Of a DNA stretch of 64,000 bases, positions 1 to 8,924 are shown one piece after another. The notes below the pieces were generated by a model. That model was given only the letters and a program-made list of their open reading frames with translations. It was not told where the DNA came from and made no database searches. The position numbers and the translations under genes are program-made. Origin of the DNA: Pseudomonas sp. ICMP 561 (lineage in GTDB: Bacteria; Pseudomonadota; Gammaproteobacteria; Pseudomonadales; Pseudomonadaceae); assembly GCF_002699985.1 (NCBI RefSeq), contig NZ_LKBT01000012.1, forward strand, positions 313,449 to 377,448. The letters run 5' to 3'. Within the stretch, counting starts at the first letter, position 1; each line of letters opens with the position of its first letter.

Positions 1-1
1 T

Positions 2-208
2 TCGTATGCCTTTACCACATCGATGAAGACTGCTCACGCGCTGAGCACTGGCATTGAAGCGGGCATGCTTTCAATCAACCATCAGGGCATCGGCTTGCCG
101 GAAGTCCCGTTCGGTGGCATCAAGGATTCAGGCTACGGCTCTGAGGGTGGTACCGAGGCAATCGAGGCTTACCTGAACACCAAGCTGGTGACTCAGTTCA
201 ACCTCTAA
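2..208 (+). CDS. NAD(P)-dependent aldehyde dehydrogenase, 3' end only
   Basis: The last 68 codons of a gene entering from the left edge, read in the frame that starts at base 2. The conserved aldehyde dehydrogenase C-terminus is visible: a '[18 protein letters not shown]' block followed by a short amphipathic tail that forms part of the oligomer interface in this superfamily. The spacing and wording resemble succinate-semialdehyde dehydrogenase-like (GabD/Sad) members, but substrate cannot be assigned because the catalytic Cys, the Glu and the cofactor site lie outside the window. A strong terminator follows 15 bp after the stop, so it ends its transcription unit. Confidence 0.85.
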   Translation, partial: SYAFTTSMKTAHALSTGIEAGMLSINHQGIGLPEVPFGGIKDSGYGSEGGTEAIEAYLNTKLVTQFNL

Positions 209-222
209 GCGCTTGGCTACAA

Positions 223-266
223 CAAAAAGGCCGCCAGTTCCATGAGGAGCTGGCGGCCTTTTTACG
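223..266 (+). terminator. Rho-independent terminator of the aldehyde dehydrogenase gene
   Basis: A 13-bp stem (AAAAGGCCGCCAG / CTGGCGGCCTTTT) with an 11-nt loop, ending in a T-run. The A-run on the left arm means it can also stop the converging pbpG transcript, whose stop codon is at 282. Confidence 0.9.
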
Positions 267-281
267 TGTGATTTCGACGGG

Positions 282-1217
282 TCACTCGGTAGCTTGTAGC
301 CCTTGCTGCTTCATCACCAGATTCTTTTCTTTCTTGTACTGCAACGCGACGGCGGGCGGCGGATTGCTTTTGCCTGTCTCCATCCATTGGCGTATGCGAC
401 TTGCATCTGCAAAGTGAGTGTATTTGCCGAATGCATCAAGGATCACCATCGCGACAGGACGATTGGCCATGCTGGTCAGCAGGACCAGGCAGTGCCCAGC
501 CTGATTGGTAAAGCCGGTCTTGGTCAGCTTGATATCCCAGTTGGATTTACGAACCAGGTGGTCAGTGTTACTGAAGCCCAGGCTGTAGGTTGGCTTGCGG
601 AACGTGACGGTTTTTTCCGGCGTGGTGCTCAGCTCGCTGAGGGCCGGATATTTACGCGAAGCGAGCAGCAGTTTGGTCAGGTCGCGCGCAGTAGAAACGT
701 TGTAGATCGAGAGACCGGTCGGCTCGACATACACCGTATGTTTCATCCCCAGTGCCTTGGCTTTGGCATTCATTGCCAGAATAAACGCTGCATAGCCGCC
801 CGGATAACTATGGGCCAGACTTGCAGCCGCGCGGTTCTCGGAAGACATCAAGGTGATCAGTAGCATTTCACGGCGGGGTAGTTCGCTGCCCAGTTTGACT
901 CGCGAGAACACGCCTTTCATTTCTGGCGTTTGCGAGATATTGACCGGGATGACTTCATCCATGGACTGTTTGGCGTCCAGTACAACCATTGCCGTCATGA
1001 GCTTGGTCACAGAGGCGATGGGTACGATGACGTCTGGATTGCTGGAATACAAAACTTTATCGGTCTGCAGGTCAACGAGCATTGCGCTGCCGGATGCCAG
1101 ATGAAGTAGAGAAGGATCACGATTAAGTGGGGCAGGGTCGTTCGCGGAGACACTGGTAGAAAGTGCCGGGCCTGCAAGTGCAAATAAAAGGCCCAAAATA
1201 TGAAGACGAATTTTCAA
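282..1217 (-). CDS. pbpG: D-alanyl-D-alanine endopeptidase (penicillin-binding protein 7)
   Basis: 311 residues, the usual length for PbpG. It cleaves DD-crosslinks of peptidoglycan in the periplasm. A signal peptide ends near residue 25 (..STSVSA). The three serine-acyltransferase motifs of the peptidase S11 family are all present: SxxK at S69-V-T-K72, SxN at S126-E-N128 and KTG at 233-235, so the enzyme should be active and bind beta-lactams. The C-terminal tail is short and lacks an amphipathic anchor like that of DacA/DacC, which fits a loosely associated endopeptidase. It is transcribed alone, divergently from the next gene, and converges on the aldehyde dehydrogenase terminator. Confidence 0.95.
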   Translation of the reverse strand: MKIRLHILGLLFALAGPALSTSVSANDPAPLNRDPSLLHLASGSAMLVDLQTDKVLYSSNPDVIVPIASVTKLMTAMVVLDAKQSMDEVIPVNISQTPEMKGVFSRVKLGSELPRREMLLITLMSSENRAAASLAHSYPGGYAAFILAMNAKAKALGMKHTVYVEPTGLSIYNVSTARDLTKLLLASRKYPALSELSTTPEKTVTFRKPTYSLGFSNTDHLVRKSNWDIKLTKTGFTNQAGHCLVLLTSMANRPVAMVILDAFGKYTHFADASRIRQWMETGKSNPPPAVALQYKKEKNLVMKQQGLQATE

Positions 1218-1465
1218 GAGCGAGGCTCACTAAGAGTGGAGTGTGGCATTCACACGGGGTAGAGAAACTGCTCGGCATTTTATGAGTAGGCCTGACCACT
1301 GTCGATGGTTGTTGTAGGGAGTTTCACTAATAAATGTAAGATTTAAGTTTTGCCCCAGCGGTTGAAAAATCGTCCTCGGTAACAATAGTCATGGTATCCA
1401 GCGCCCGCACCGATTAGCATTCCATGCCATCGATAGCTGCCAATACAGGCCGAAGGAGTCGCGTA

Positions 1466-2026
1466 ATGCCCAAAGGGTTTATCAGCAAGGATTACGTTGT
1501 TTTAGTGATAGTTGCCGGTGCAATAGCGGTTCTGTTGATGGGTGCAGGTTTCTTCTCGCGGCCCGCAGACTGGGTGGGCTGGGTCCAGGCAACAGGCTTG
1601 ATTATTGGCATGATGGTCGCCGTTGCCGTTCCTGGCATCCAGCGTAGTCAGGAAGCTGCAGTGCAGCGCAAAGCCATGCGCGACGGGCAGATTGGGTACG
1701 CCAGACGCATGCAGTATCTGTGTGGAGAGCTCAGCGAGTTGCTGGGCAAAATCAATCTGAGCCTGAATCACCTGCGTGCTACCGACCGGCATCGCATGAA
1801 GTATGTTCTGGAGAACTATCTGCACCGCCTGTTCGAGTCCCACAAGCATGACCTCAATGACGACCGCGTGGTGATTGCCTACGAGTTGCGTCAGGTCGCG
1901 AGTGACCTTATCGACGAGCTGGAAAGTGGTCGTTCGGATCGGGTGGTGTTCATGAGTATGGAAAAGCGCCTGCAGAAACTGGCCCACCGTTGTCAGGTCA
2001 ATGCTGCAATGGCTGAGCGTCTCTGA
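1466..2026 (+). CDS. Hypothetical inner-membrane protein with two N-terminal helices
   Basis: 186 residues from the ATG at 1466, chosen because AAGGAG lies 7 nt upstream (1453-1458); an ATG 42 bp earlier in the same frame has no comparable site. Two transmembrane helices (about residues 9-31 and 36-55) are followed by a roughly 130-residue charged, mostly helical cytosolic part rich in Arg, Glu and Leu. I recognise no named domain. It is divergent from pbpG across a 248-bp gap that must hold both promoters. Role unknown. Confidence 0.75.
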   Translation: MPKGFISKDYVVLVIVAGAIAVLLMGAGFFSRPADWVGWVQATGLIIGMMVAVAVPGIQRSQEAAVQRKAMRDGQIGYARRMQYLCGELSELLGKINLSLNHLRATDRHRMKYVLENYLHRLFESHKHDLNDDRVVIAYELRQVASDLIDELESGRSDRVVFMSMEKRLQKLAHRCQVNAAMAERL

Positions 2027-2048
2027 TATCGGCAGGATATAGAGACGT

Positions 2049-2081
2049 AAAAAAAGCCCGCATCAGGGGACCAATGCGGGC
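2049..2081 (-). terminator. Rho-independent terminator (minus strand)
   Basis: The stem GCCCGCAT/ATGCGGGC (2056-2063 with 2074-2081) is followed on the minus strand by seven U. It lies about 90 bp beyond the stop of the small gene ending at 2174, and also just past the stop of the plus-strand gene, but the U-run is only on the minus side. Confidence 0.8.
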
Positions 2082-2173
2082 AAGAGGGTGTGCGGAGCAA
2101 CGCACAATTCAGAGAGTTTCAGCCGGTCGAACTACCAGCCTGGCGCCGGGCCGGGCTGTGATGAGGATGTCTG

Positions 2174-2356
2174 TTAGCTGTTTAGCTGGCGGTCTTCGAA
2201 CAGTTCAGAGCGTGCCTGAGCAGCATTCAACGATGCAAACGGGCCGCTGACGGGCTCACCGTTGTGCACCAGATACCAACAGGCCAGCAGACCTTGGGCT
2301 CTAAGCGCCTGGGGAACTGCGCTGCCTACCACGGACATGATTTTGAGTGTGCTCAT
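2174..2356 (-). CDS. Small hypothetical protein (60 aa)
   Basis: The start at 2356 is set by GGAGG (2362-2366) 5 nt upstream; an in-frame ATG 15 bp earlier lacks this spacing. The protein is soluble, with a central 'CWYLVHNGEPVSGPFASL' stretch that looks like a short beta-hairpin of the kind seen in GYF-like or DUF2188-like small domains, though the match is too short to name. The gene stands alone, with its own terminator at 2049-2081. Confidence 0.6.
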   Translation of the reverse strand: MSTLKIMSVVGSAVPQALRAQGLLACWYLVHNGEPVSGPFASLNAAQARSELFEDRQLNS

Positions 2357-2474
2357 AAGTGCCTCCAACAATCTATGGCGCTACTCTACGGGGTCACTGG
2401 ACACAGCAGAAATCAACGCTCTCGATAGTGGACATTGATGAACAGAAGGCCGACGCAATGTTTGCCAATACGGT

Positions 2475-2669
2475 TCAGTCGACGACCTGATCCAGCATGG
2501 CGATCACTTCTTCTTCAGACAGCATGCCTTTTTCAACCAGATTCTGCGCCATCAGCGCAACAAACTTCGCGGTGCGGTGGCCTTCCAGGCTCTTGAGTTC
2601 AGTCAAAGCGCTGTAGACCTTGTTCGACGTACAGAGTCCGAATGTTCGGTGTGGGTTCTGTGTCGGCAT
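2475..2669 (-). CDS. Small hypothetical protein (64 aa)
   Basis: The ATG at 2669 (MPTQNPH..) is preferred because AAGGA lies 7 nt upstream; the open frame runs 36 codons further but that extension is Arg/His-rich and looks like untranslated leader. The C-terminal half is acidic and helical (..NLVEKGMLSEEEVIAMLDQ). This pattern is common in small Pseudomonas proteins of unknown role, and no domain is recognised. Confidence 0.55.
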   Translation of the reverse strand: MPTQNPHRTFGLCTSNKVYSALTELKSLEGHRTAKFVALMAQNLVEKGMLSEEEVIAMLDQVVD

Positions 2670-2820
2670 ATTGAATTCCTTATTGTTATGACGAACTGAG
2701 CGGTGAGGTCGGTGAAGAGTTATACGCTGGCTCGTGGTTAGAGAATGGACTGTTAGCAGGCTATCGTCTTTGATCAACCAAACTTGAGTTTTACTGAAGT
2801 CGTTACCTTTCCACTGGCGA

Positions 2821-2850
2821 AAAAAAGCCCCGCCGGGTGAGGGCGGGGCT
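2821..2850 (-). terminator. Rho-independent terminator of the Tyr/Pro-rich protein gene
   Basis: On the minus strand, a GC-rich stem (AGCCCCGCC / GGCGGGGCT with a short loop) is followed by six U, starting 13 bp after the stop at 2863. Confidence 0.85.
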
Positions 2851-2862
2851 GTTTATCAATGA

Positions 2863-3228
2863 TTACCAGCGGCCGCGGTCGTAATAGCCGCGCGGTGGGC
2901 CGTAATAAACGGGTGGAGGGCCGTAATAGCCAGGCGGTGGACCATATACGCGCACTGGTGGTGGCGCTACAACCTGATAGGCCGGCTGATAATAGACTGG
3001 CTGCGGCGGAGCCTGAACATACACGGGTTGTTGAACATAGACCGGCTGCTGCTCGACATAGACCGTTCTGTCGCGACCGGACGATACCGCAGCGCCGACC
3101 ACGCCACCTACGATTGCACCCACAACTGCCGGGCCCGCCCAGCCACGGCCGCCGCCATGGGCATTCGCCTGGCCGGCCATGGCCAGAGCAGCTAACAACA
3201 AGGCAACCTTGGGGATTTGACGAATCAT
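2863..3228 (-). CDS. Secreted glycine-zipper, Tyr/Pro-repeat envelope protein
   Basis: 121 residues with a clear Sec signal peptide (..LLLAALAMAGQANA, cut near residue 23). Next comes a glycine-zipper helix (GAIVGGVVGAAV, about residues 37-48) of the type found in small outer-membrane lipoproteins, but no lipobox Cys is present. The rest is low-complexity: repeats of 'PVYVQ' then 'GPPPGYYGPP'. The zipper suggests membrane association, and the Tyr/Pro repeats an extended surface or periplasmic segment. Function unknown. It is monocistronic, and it diverges from the shikimate-dehydrogenase-like gene. Confidence 0.75.
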   Translation of the reverse strand: MIRQIPKVALLLAALAMAGQANAHGGGRGWAGPAVVGAIVGGVVGAAVSSGRDRTVYVEQQPVYVQQPVYVQAPPQPVYYQPAYQVVAPPPVRVYGPPPGYYGPPPVYYGPPRGYYDRGRW

Positions 3229-3455
3229 GACTGTTCCTCACTTTCAACCCGTTGTCGCGAGCCTGCGTCACTCTCAAGCACTGCCACGGGATAACTCTTA
3301 AGACAGCGCTTTGCGGAAAAACTGCGAAGCCGCTGAGTAAATTTTGTGTAAGGTACTTTTGTATAAAGAACCGGGCGACTTTCATCGCGTCGCGTTACGG
3401 TGCAGATATTACGCCTTCCCGCGAGGCTTTTACTAATACCGTTCAGGAGAAAAGC

Positions 3456-4270
3456 ATGCCTGTCATCCCTGACAAGGAAACTGTTCTGTGTATGTCCCTC
3501 GCCGCAAGACCAGGCAACTTCGGCGTTCGTTTTCATAACTACCTTTATCAGCAGTTGGGTCTGAATTTCTATTACAAGGCTTTCAGCCCTTCGGACCTGC
3601 CGGCCGCAATCGCAGGAATGCGCTCACTGGGAATTCGCGGCTGCGCTGTCTCTATGCCGTTCAAGGAAGCAAGCATCCCGTTGATTGACGAAATGGATCC
3701 CTCTGCGGCTGCCATTGCATCGGTCAATACCATTGTTAATACCGCGGGCCATTTGAAGGCCTACAACACTGACTATATTGCCGTTGCTCAATTGATGGAC
3801 AGCCGAGCCGTCCCACGCGCTGCGTTCGCCTTGCGTGGCAGTGGCGGGATGGCCAAAGCTGTAGCGTTCGCCATGCGTGAATCGGGCTTACTGATGGCGT
3901 CATTATTGCCCGCAACGAAGAAGCCGGTCGGGCGTTGGCGCAATCCTGCGGCCTGCGTTGGCAGGCAGCTCTGGGGGATGAGCGGCCGCCATTACTGGTC
4001 AATGTCACGCCGTTAGGCATGATCGGTGCTCAGGCCGATGAGCTTGCGTTCAGCCTTGACGCCATCGACGCGGCAGATACGGTGTTCGACGTCGTGGCCA
4101 ACCCGGTGAATACACCGCTAGTCGAAGCTGCGCGCGCCAGAAAAAAGCGAGTCATCAGCGGCGATGAAGTGGCGGCGATTCAGGCGCTGGAGCAATTTGT
4201 GCTGTACACCGGGGTGCGTCCAGGTGACGAGTTGTTTCAGCAAGCTGCCGCGTTCGCCCGGGCGGGATGA
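3456..4270 (+). pseudogene. Shikimate dehydrogenase-like protein (SdhL/HI0607 type), frameshifted
   Basis: AroE-superfamily NADP-binding oxidoreductase. The wording of both halves follows the H. influenzae HI0607-type (SdhL) group rather than classical AroE: 'LCMSLAARPGNFG', 'GCAVSMPFKE', 'SVNTIVN..AYNTDY', 'GSGGMAKA', then 'LLVNVTPLGM', 'FDVVANPVNTP' and 'FVLYTG'. The start at 3456 has AGGAG 7 nt upstream. The reading frame breaks near 3892. Upstream coding is in the frame of 3456, but from 3893 the conserved sequence (DGVIIARNEEAGRALAQ..) continues in another frame, so one base is missing. Reading on in the first frame ends at 4016. Either the gene is newly inactivated or this is an assembly error. 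The complete product would be about 271 residues. Confidence 0.85.
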
Positions 4271-4309
4271 GGGTAATATCCTGCCCGGGTGGGGCCTGGC
4301 GGGGAGGGG

Positions 4310-4975
4310 TTATTCGAGCTTAGCCAGACGCTCTTCGAGTGCCGCAACGCGCGCCTCAAGTTCATCCAGGCGCTCGGTGCTAGCGTTGCTAGCTGAAGAG
4401 GCGCGTTCTGGCTGGCTTTGCCGGGCTGCGAGGATTTCCTGCAGATCATCAGCATTGCCCAGCGTATGCATGTAACGGTCTTCGCGCTGTCCTGACTGGC
4501 GTGGCAGCAGAATCGCCAGCCCTCTGGCAATCAGTCGTTCCAATTGATGGACGACTTGCTCGCTGTCTTCGAAGTCATGCATCCGGTTGCTACGGGTCAG
4601 CAGTTCGTTGACCGTCTGTGGGCCGCGCAACAGCAAAAGCCCGGTCAGAATCACTTGGGCGGGGACCAACTCCAGGGTTTTATCGACGCGCTGTTCCCAG
4701 CGATCGGCACGACTGCCCATGACCAGCCGAACCAGGCCGCGGCCTTCCAGTGCGCGCAGGCTTTGGCCAACCGGGCCGGGGTTAAGGTTCATTACAGGAT
4801 CGCGGCTGGTTTTCTGGTTGCAGGCAGTGACCAGCGCGTTGAGGGTAAGCGGATAGGTCTCCGGGCTGGTAGCCTGCTTTTCGATCAGACAGCCCAGAAT
4901 GCGCACCTCGGTGCTGCTCAGATTTAGCGCATCGGGTTGTTCGGCAGGACTGTTCGAGGACTGTTCTGTGGACAT
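4310..4975 (-). CDS. yceH: YceH family protein (DUF480/UPF0502)
   Basis: 221 residues. The DUF480 region, two winged-helix folds, spans about residues 17-180 and begins with the family block '[26 protein letters not shown]', followed by '[18 protein letters not shown]'. A C-terminal coiled coil (about 200-221, [21 protein letters not shown]) could mediate oligomerisation. The family is widespread in proteobacteria; the fold suggests nucleic-acid or protein binding, but no reaction is established. It converges with the frameshifted dehydrogenase gene, with 39 bp between the stops and no clear terminator. Confidence 0.9.
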   Translation of the reverse strand: MSTEQSSNSPAEQPDALNLSSTEVRILGCLIEKQATSPETYPLTLNALVTACNQKTSRDPVMNLNPGPVGQSLRALEGRGLVRLVMGSRADRWEQRVDKTLELVPAQVILTGLLLLRGPQTVNELLTRSNRMHDFEDSEQVVHQLERLIARGLAILLPRQSGQREDRYMHTLGNADDLQEILAARQSQPERASSASNASTERLDELEARVAALEERLAKLE

Positions 4976-5129
4976 GGCTCTTTCCGTAGGCGATGGCGGG
5001 AAGACAGCCTAGGGTGTGCGGGGGATTATTTCCAGCGCAACGATCAGTCGGCGGATGTCAGTTGAAAACAGCCACAGCGCGCTTGGCCACACATGCCTAT
5101 AATCAGGCACTTTCTTATAAGGAACTGTC

Positions 5130-5639
5130 ATGACTATTTCTCTGTACTCCGCTTCTGTCCCGGTTTTCCAGCAGATGCTTAACGCTTTGAGCCAGATCCT
5201 GACTAAAGCCGAAGCGCACGCCACGCAGAAAAATATCCAGCCTGAAGCGCTGCTGCAGGCACGTCTGTATCCAGACATGCTGAACTTCACTCGTCAGATT
5301 CAGATCGCTGTGGATTTCGCCAAAGGCGCATCGGCACGTCTGGCTCAGGTCGAAATGCCCAAGTACGACGACACTGAAACCAGCTTCGCTGAGCTTCAGG
5401 CGCTACTGGCGAAGACTCTGGACTTCATCGGCAGCATCAAGCCAGAGCAGATCGACGGTAACGAAGAAATTGAAATCGTTCTTCGCCCGGGCACCCCTAA
5501 AGAGAAGCGCTTTACCGGCCAGACTTACCTGTTGAGCTACAGCCTGCCGCAGTTCTTCTTCCACGTGACCACCGCCTACGACCTGCTGCGCCACAATGGC
5601 ATTGAAATCGGCAAGCGCGATTTCATGGGCACTGTTTAA
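5130..5639 (+). CDS. DUF1993 domain protein (DinB-like fold)
   Basis: 169 residues covering one full DUF1993 domain: 'FQQMLNALSQILTKAEAH..' at the start, the family block 'LYPDMLNFTRQIQIAVDFAKGASARL', and 'YLLSYSLPQFFFHVTTAYDLLRHNGIEIGK' near the end. The family is predicted to form a four-helix DinB-like bundle and is usually cytosolic; its activity is unknown. AAGGA precedes the ATG by 7 nt. The gene stands alone between two minus-strand genes. Confidence 0.85.
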   Translation: MTISLYSASVPVFQQMLNALSQILTKAEAHATQKNIQPEALLQARLYPDMLNFTRQIQIAVDFAKGASARLAQVEMPKYDDTETSFAELQALLAKTLDFIGSIKPEQIDGNEEIEIVLRPGTPKEKRFTGQTYLLSYSLPQFFFHVTTAYDLLRHNGIEIGKRDFMGTV

Positions 5640-5650
5640 GTCTTTACGTC

Positions 5651-6553
5651 CTAGACCGCGTCGGTGAACAGCTTCTGTCGGGCGCCCTCGGTAATCGCAA
5701 CGATGCCGGGGTGCTTGACCTTTCGCTCCACCGAAATGGCATAAAACGACTCGGTCACGGCATCTGTCTGGCCGAGTAGCTGCACGCCATACTGCGCCTG
5801 CACTTCATCGGCAATGACGCTCGGGGCGACGAATATCCCGCTGCCGGATTTGCCGAAGGCTTTCATCAGTGCGCTGTCGTCGAACTCTCCAACTATTCTC
5901 GGCTGAACCTTCAACTCTGCAAACCAACGCATGAGTCGACTGCGCACTACGGTTTCCTGCCCGGGAATCAGCAGCGGTGCACCCTGCATGCCGAAGGGGA
6001 AGTCTTGTCCATAGCGCTCAAAAAGCTCTGCAGTGGCGAAGAAGCTGATCCCGCATTCACCCAGCTTCTGGCTGTAGCCTTTGATGTCCAGATGAGGAGG
6101 CATCGGACTGTCGGAGATCACCAGGTCCAGTCGTTGAATCGCCAGGTCTGCCAACAACCGCTCTAGTTTGTCTTCCCGGCAGGTGATGCGCATCGGTTCG
6201 CTCAGCTCCATGGTCGGTGCGATCAGCCTGTAGACAATGGACTTGGGTACAACGTCGGCGACGCCAACACGGAACAATATCTGCGGCTCATCCGGCTGCG
6301 CTCGCAAGATAGACTCCAGCTCGTTACCAAGCTGAAACATCTGTTCGGCATAGGGCAGGGTGAGACGACCGGCTTCGGTGAGCTCCAGCTGTCGACCTAC
6401 ACGCTGAAACAGGTCAACGCCCAAGGACTGCTCCAACAGGCTGATCTGACCGCTGATAGTTTGGGCCGTGAGGTTTAACTGGTCGCAGGCGCGCACGATG
6501 CTGCCGGTTTTAGCGACCACCCAGAAATAATGCAGCTGTCGGTAGTTGAGCAT
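5651..6553 (-). CDS. nhaR: LysR-family regulator, NhaR-like
   Basis: 300 residues. The winged HTH is at about residues 1-60 (LNYRQLHYFWVVAKTGSI..LNLTAQTISGQISLLE), with the distinctive 'LHYFWVVAKTGS' and 'LTAQTISGQI' wording of NhaR. The effector-binding domain spans about 90-295. In E. coli NhaR activates the Na+/H+ antiporter gene nhaA in response to sodium; no antiporter is next to this copy, so its targets here are unknown. It is divergent from a small lipoprotein gene across 130 bp, the usual place for LysR autoregulation. Confidence 0.85.
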   Translation of the reverse strand: MLNYRQLHYFWVVAKTGSIVRACDQLNLTAQTISGQISLLEQSLGVDLFQRVGRQLELTEAGRLTLPYAEQMFQLGNELESILRAQPDEPQILFRVGVADVVPKSIVYRLIAPTMELSEPMRITCREDKLERLLADLAIQRLDLVISDSPMPPHLDIKGYSQKLGECGISFFATAELFERYGQDFPFGMQGAPLLIPGQETVVRSRLMRWFAELKVQPRIVGEFDDSALMKAFGKSGSGIFVAPSVIADEVQAQYGVQLLGQTDAVTESFYAISVERKVKHPGIVAITEGARQKLFTDAV

Positions 6554-6683
6554 TGAAATTTCTCAGTTCGGTATTGCCGAAGTATACCGCTTAAAAATAC
6601 GAATTTTCCTGATGGTTCGATCTCTCTAGAATGCTGGCCTATCGCCGGAGCAGTAAAAACCGGTTAAATTTTCGAGGCTTCAG

Positions 6684-6920
6684 ATGATTAAACCTCTCTA
6701 TGCTGCATTACTGGCTGTACCGTTGTTAGTGTTGGCGGGCTGTGACCAGATTGAAAGTTCCAGTAAACAACTGCTGAACACTGCAACTGATTCAGCCAAA
6801 CAGGCCATCGACGATACTCACAAAGCCGCAACAAAAGCTCTGGATGATGCCAAGCAGGACTTGTCCATGGCTGAGCCCAAGGCAGAGCAGAAAGACGAAG
6901 AAAGCAAGAAAGAAATCTGA
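6684..6920 (+). CDS. Small lipoprotein, helical and Lys/Asp-rich
   Basis: 78 residues. A signal peptide ends in the lipobox L17-A-G-C20, with Asp at +2 (CDQIE), which favours inner-membrane retention by the E. coli Lol rule; Pseudomonas sorting differs somewhat. The mature part is a low-complexity amphipathic helix (..ATDSAKQAIDDTHKAATKALDDAKQDL..) reminiscent of Lpp-like or LEA-like repeats. It sits between nhaR and the TerC-family gene, 32 bp upstream of the latter, so the two are probably cotranscribed. Function unknown. Confidence 0.75.
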   Translation: MIKPLYAALLAVPLLVLAGCDQIESSSKQLLNTATDSAKQAIDDTHKAATKALDDAKQDLSMAEPKAEQKDEESKKEI

Positions 6921-6952
6921 CCTTTATCACTGACTGAATCAGGGCAATACAT

Positions 6953-7714
6953 ATGGAATACCTGTTAGAACTCGCTTCAAGCCCCGCTGCATGGATTGCC
7001 TTGGCCACTCTGGTTGTCATGGAAGTCGTACTGGGCATCGATAACCTGATTTTCATCTCCATTCTGACCAACAAGCTTCCCGCTCACCAGCAGCTGAAGG
7101 CGCGTCGCCTGGGTATCGGTATGGCGCTGTTCCTGCGTCTGGGCTTGCTCAGCACCGTCGCGTGGATTGTGCAGCTCACCGAGCCGGTGATTGAAATTCT
7201 GGGGCAGGTGTTCTCCTGGAAAGACATGATCCTGATTGCAGGTGGTCTGTTTCTGGTCTGGAAAGCCACGACCGAGATTCACCATAGTGTCGATATCAAG
7301 ACTGAAGAAGAGAAGAAGCTGGACACCACTATTACCCTCAGTATGGGTGCCGCGATCAGTCAGATTCTGATCCTGGACCTGGTGTTCTCCATCGACAGTA
7401 TCATCACCGCTGTCGGCATGACCGAACACTTGCCGATCATGATCATCGCTGTGGTATCTGCCGTGATCGTGATGTTGGTGGCCGCTGAGCCTTTGGCCAA
7501 GTTCATCAACGACAACCCGAGCGTCGTGATGCTGGCGCTGGGCTTCCTGATCATGATCGGTATGACGTTGATCGCAGAAGGCTTCGGTGCTCATGTGCCT
7601 AAAGGTTACATCTACGCGGCAATGGCGTTCTCTGCCTTCATCGAAATCCTGAACATGATGTCCCGCAAGTCGAAGCTCAAGAAAGAGGCGGCCGCTCAGG
7701 CATCAAAAGCCTGA
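6953..7714 (+). CDS. TerC-family integral membrane protein
   Basis: 253 residues with about seven transmembrane helices. The TerC signature acidic residues inside helices are present: E24 and D30-N31 in '[12 protein letters not shown]', then D142 and D148 in '[11 protein letters not shown]'. Homologues (YgdQ/YoaE/Alx/MntY-like) are linked to tellurite resistance and, for Alx and MntY, manganese export during secretion-coupled metalation. The exact substrate of this copy is not shown by sequence. The C-terminus is a basic cytosolic tail. It is followed by a strong terminator. Confidence 0.88.
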   Translation: MEYLLELASSPAAWIALATLVVMEVVLGIDNLIFISILTNKLPAHQQLKARRLGIGMALFLRLGLLSTVAWIVQLTEPVIEILGQVFSWKDMILIAGGLFLVWKATTEIHHSVDIKTEEEKKLDTTITLSMGAAISQILILDLVFSIDSIITAVGMTEHLPIMIIAVVSAVIVMLVAAEPLAKFINDNPSVVMLALGFLIMIGMTLIAEGFGAHVPKGYIYAAMAFSAFIEILNMMSRKSKLKKEAAAQASKA

Positions 7715-7747
7715 TAGCCGTTGGCGACACCTGATAGCTGAAAAGCA

Positions 7748-7788
7748 AACGGCCGGTATGAAGACTATTCATACCGGCCGTTTTTTTT
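7748..7788 (+). terminator. Rho-independent terminator after the TerC-family gene
   Basis: A 15-bp stem (AACGGCCGGTATGAA / TTCATACCGGCCGTT) with a 5-nt loop is followed by eight T. Confidence 0.95.
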
Positions 7789-7794
7789 GCATGC

Positions 7795-7977
7795 TCAGTG
7801 GGCCGGTGCGTGTGGGCGGCCCTTGATCGACTTCAGCGGTTTTGTTAACACGGCTGGTGCGTTCGGTGCGCTGCGTTGATGGTGACGACGGGCAATCCGC
7901 ATCACACCCCACAGCATGGCAGTGGCCACGGCCAGCCATGCGGAGATCAGCATCACGATTGTCATTTCCAGGCTCAT
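7795..7977 (-). CDS. Small single-helix membrane protein (60 aa)
   Basis: The ATG at 7977 is preceded by GGAGG at 4 nt. One transmembrane helix (about residues 5-27, TIVMLISAWLAVATAMLWGVM) is followed by a basic cytosolic tail (RIARRHHQR..). No family is recognised. Its stop lies just beyond the TerC-family terminator, whose stem could serve both strands. Coding status rests on the good ribosome-binding site and the helix. Confidence 0.55.
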   Translation of the reverse strand: MSLEMTIVMLISAWLAVATAMLWGVMRIARRHHQRSAPNAPAVLTKPLKSIKGRPHAPAH

Positions 7978-8198
7978 ACGTCCTCCACGGACCCTGCTTT
8001 TTCATCTACGGTCCTGATAATCGACAGTCTAGTCCGTGGCATGTTTCCGTTAGTTGACCAGTGGTCGAACTTCATGACTAATTTGATCTATGCACGTCTT
8101 TGCATTGTGCATTGAGGCTATACCCCGACCCCGGCGCGTCCTATTATCTGGTCCGAGCCGGACCGTGGGTTGTCCGGCGCTTGTTGAAGTGAGTGAAA

Positions 8199-8885
8199 AT
8201 GTCGCCGGTTTCTCTTTTTTTTCGTACAGCTGGCCTTAAGCGTCTCGGAATACTCGTTGCCGTTGTATTGACTCTTGGCGGTTGTGCCTCGGCTCTAGCG
8301 CCTGAAATCAAACGCCTGCCGGACCGCGTAGAACTCAATAATGTGCCGTTCTTCCGCGGTAATGCCTATCAAAGTGGGCCCGGTGCACTGGCGAGCATGC
8401 TGTCCTACCAACGCGTGCAGATAACCCCTGGCTTACTGGATAAATCGTTGCGGTTGCCCGGTGGCGAAGCCCGACTTGAGCAGAACATGCAGCAAGCCGC
8501 GCGACAGTACGGCTTTCTGGTTTACCCGCTGGACTCGGGTCTTGCGTCGCTACTGACTCAGGTGTCAGCAGGCTACCCGGTCATGGTGCGTTTCGCAGAA
8601 GGCGCGGTGTTTACCGAGCCCCGTTACGGCGTGCTGGTGGGCTACAACCGAATCAAGCAAACAGTCCTGCTTCACGCGGGCATGAATCGACACTTACTGA
8701 TGAGTTTCAGCAGTTTTACGTCGGCCTGGGAAAAGGCGGGGAGTTGGGCTGTGCTGATTCAAAGTCCGCGTCAATTGCCCGCCAATCTGGATGAGCAACG
8801 CTGGTCGAAGGCAGCCAATGATCTGGCTCAGGCGGGGCAGGAGCAAGCGGCTGGTGAAGCGCTGAAGACACTCAAAGCCCGTTGA
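8199..8885 (+). CDS. C39-peptidase-like lipoprotein lacking the catalytic Cys
   Basis: 228 residues from the ATG at 8199; a GTG two codons earlier is an alternative. The lipoprotein signal ends LTLGGC (Cys29). The rest follows the papain-like C39 family found in Pseudomonas: 'NVPFFRGNAYQSGPGALASML' aligns with the usual VPFF..YQCGPAALA. Here the nucleophile position is Ser59, and the His region reads 'EPRYGVLVGYN' instead of the usual HY(A/V)VVVGY. It is therefore probably a proteolytically dead, membrane-anchored binding domain. The C-terminal 50 residues are helical and TPR-like (..WSKAANDLAQAGQEQAAGEALKTLKA). It is transcribed alone toward the puuB-like gene. Confidence 0.75.
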   Translation: MSPVSLFFRTAGLKRLGILVAVVLTLGGCASALAPEIKRLPDRVELNNVPFFRGNAYQSGPGALASMLSYQRVQITPGLLDKSLRLPGGEARLEQNMQQAARQYGFLVYPLDSGLASLLTQVSAGYPVMVRFAEGAVFTEPRYGVLVGYNRIKQTVLLHAGMNRHLLMSFSSFTSAWEKAGSWAVLIQSPRQLPANLDEQRWSKAANDLAQAGQEQAAGEALKTLKAR

Positions 8886-8894
8886 GTCTGCAGA

Positions 8895-8916
8895 GCGGCG
8901 CCTCGTCTGGCGCCGC
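8895..8916. terminator. Hairpin between convergent genes
   Basis: A perfect 8-bp GC stem (GCGGCGCC / GGCGCCGC) with a 6-nt loop lies between the stops at 8885 (+) and 8925 (-). The T-run is poor, so this is probably a weak bidirectional terminator or 3'-end stabiliser. Confidence 0.5.
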
Positions 8917-8924
8917 CCTTGCAA

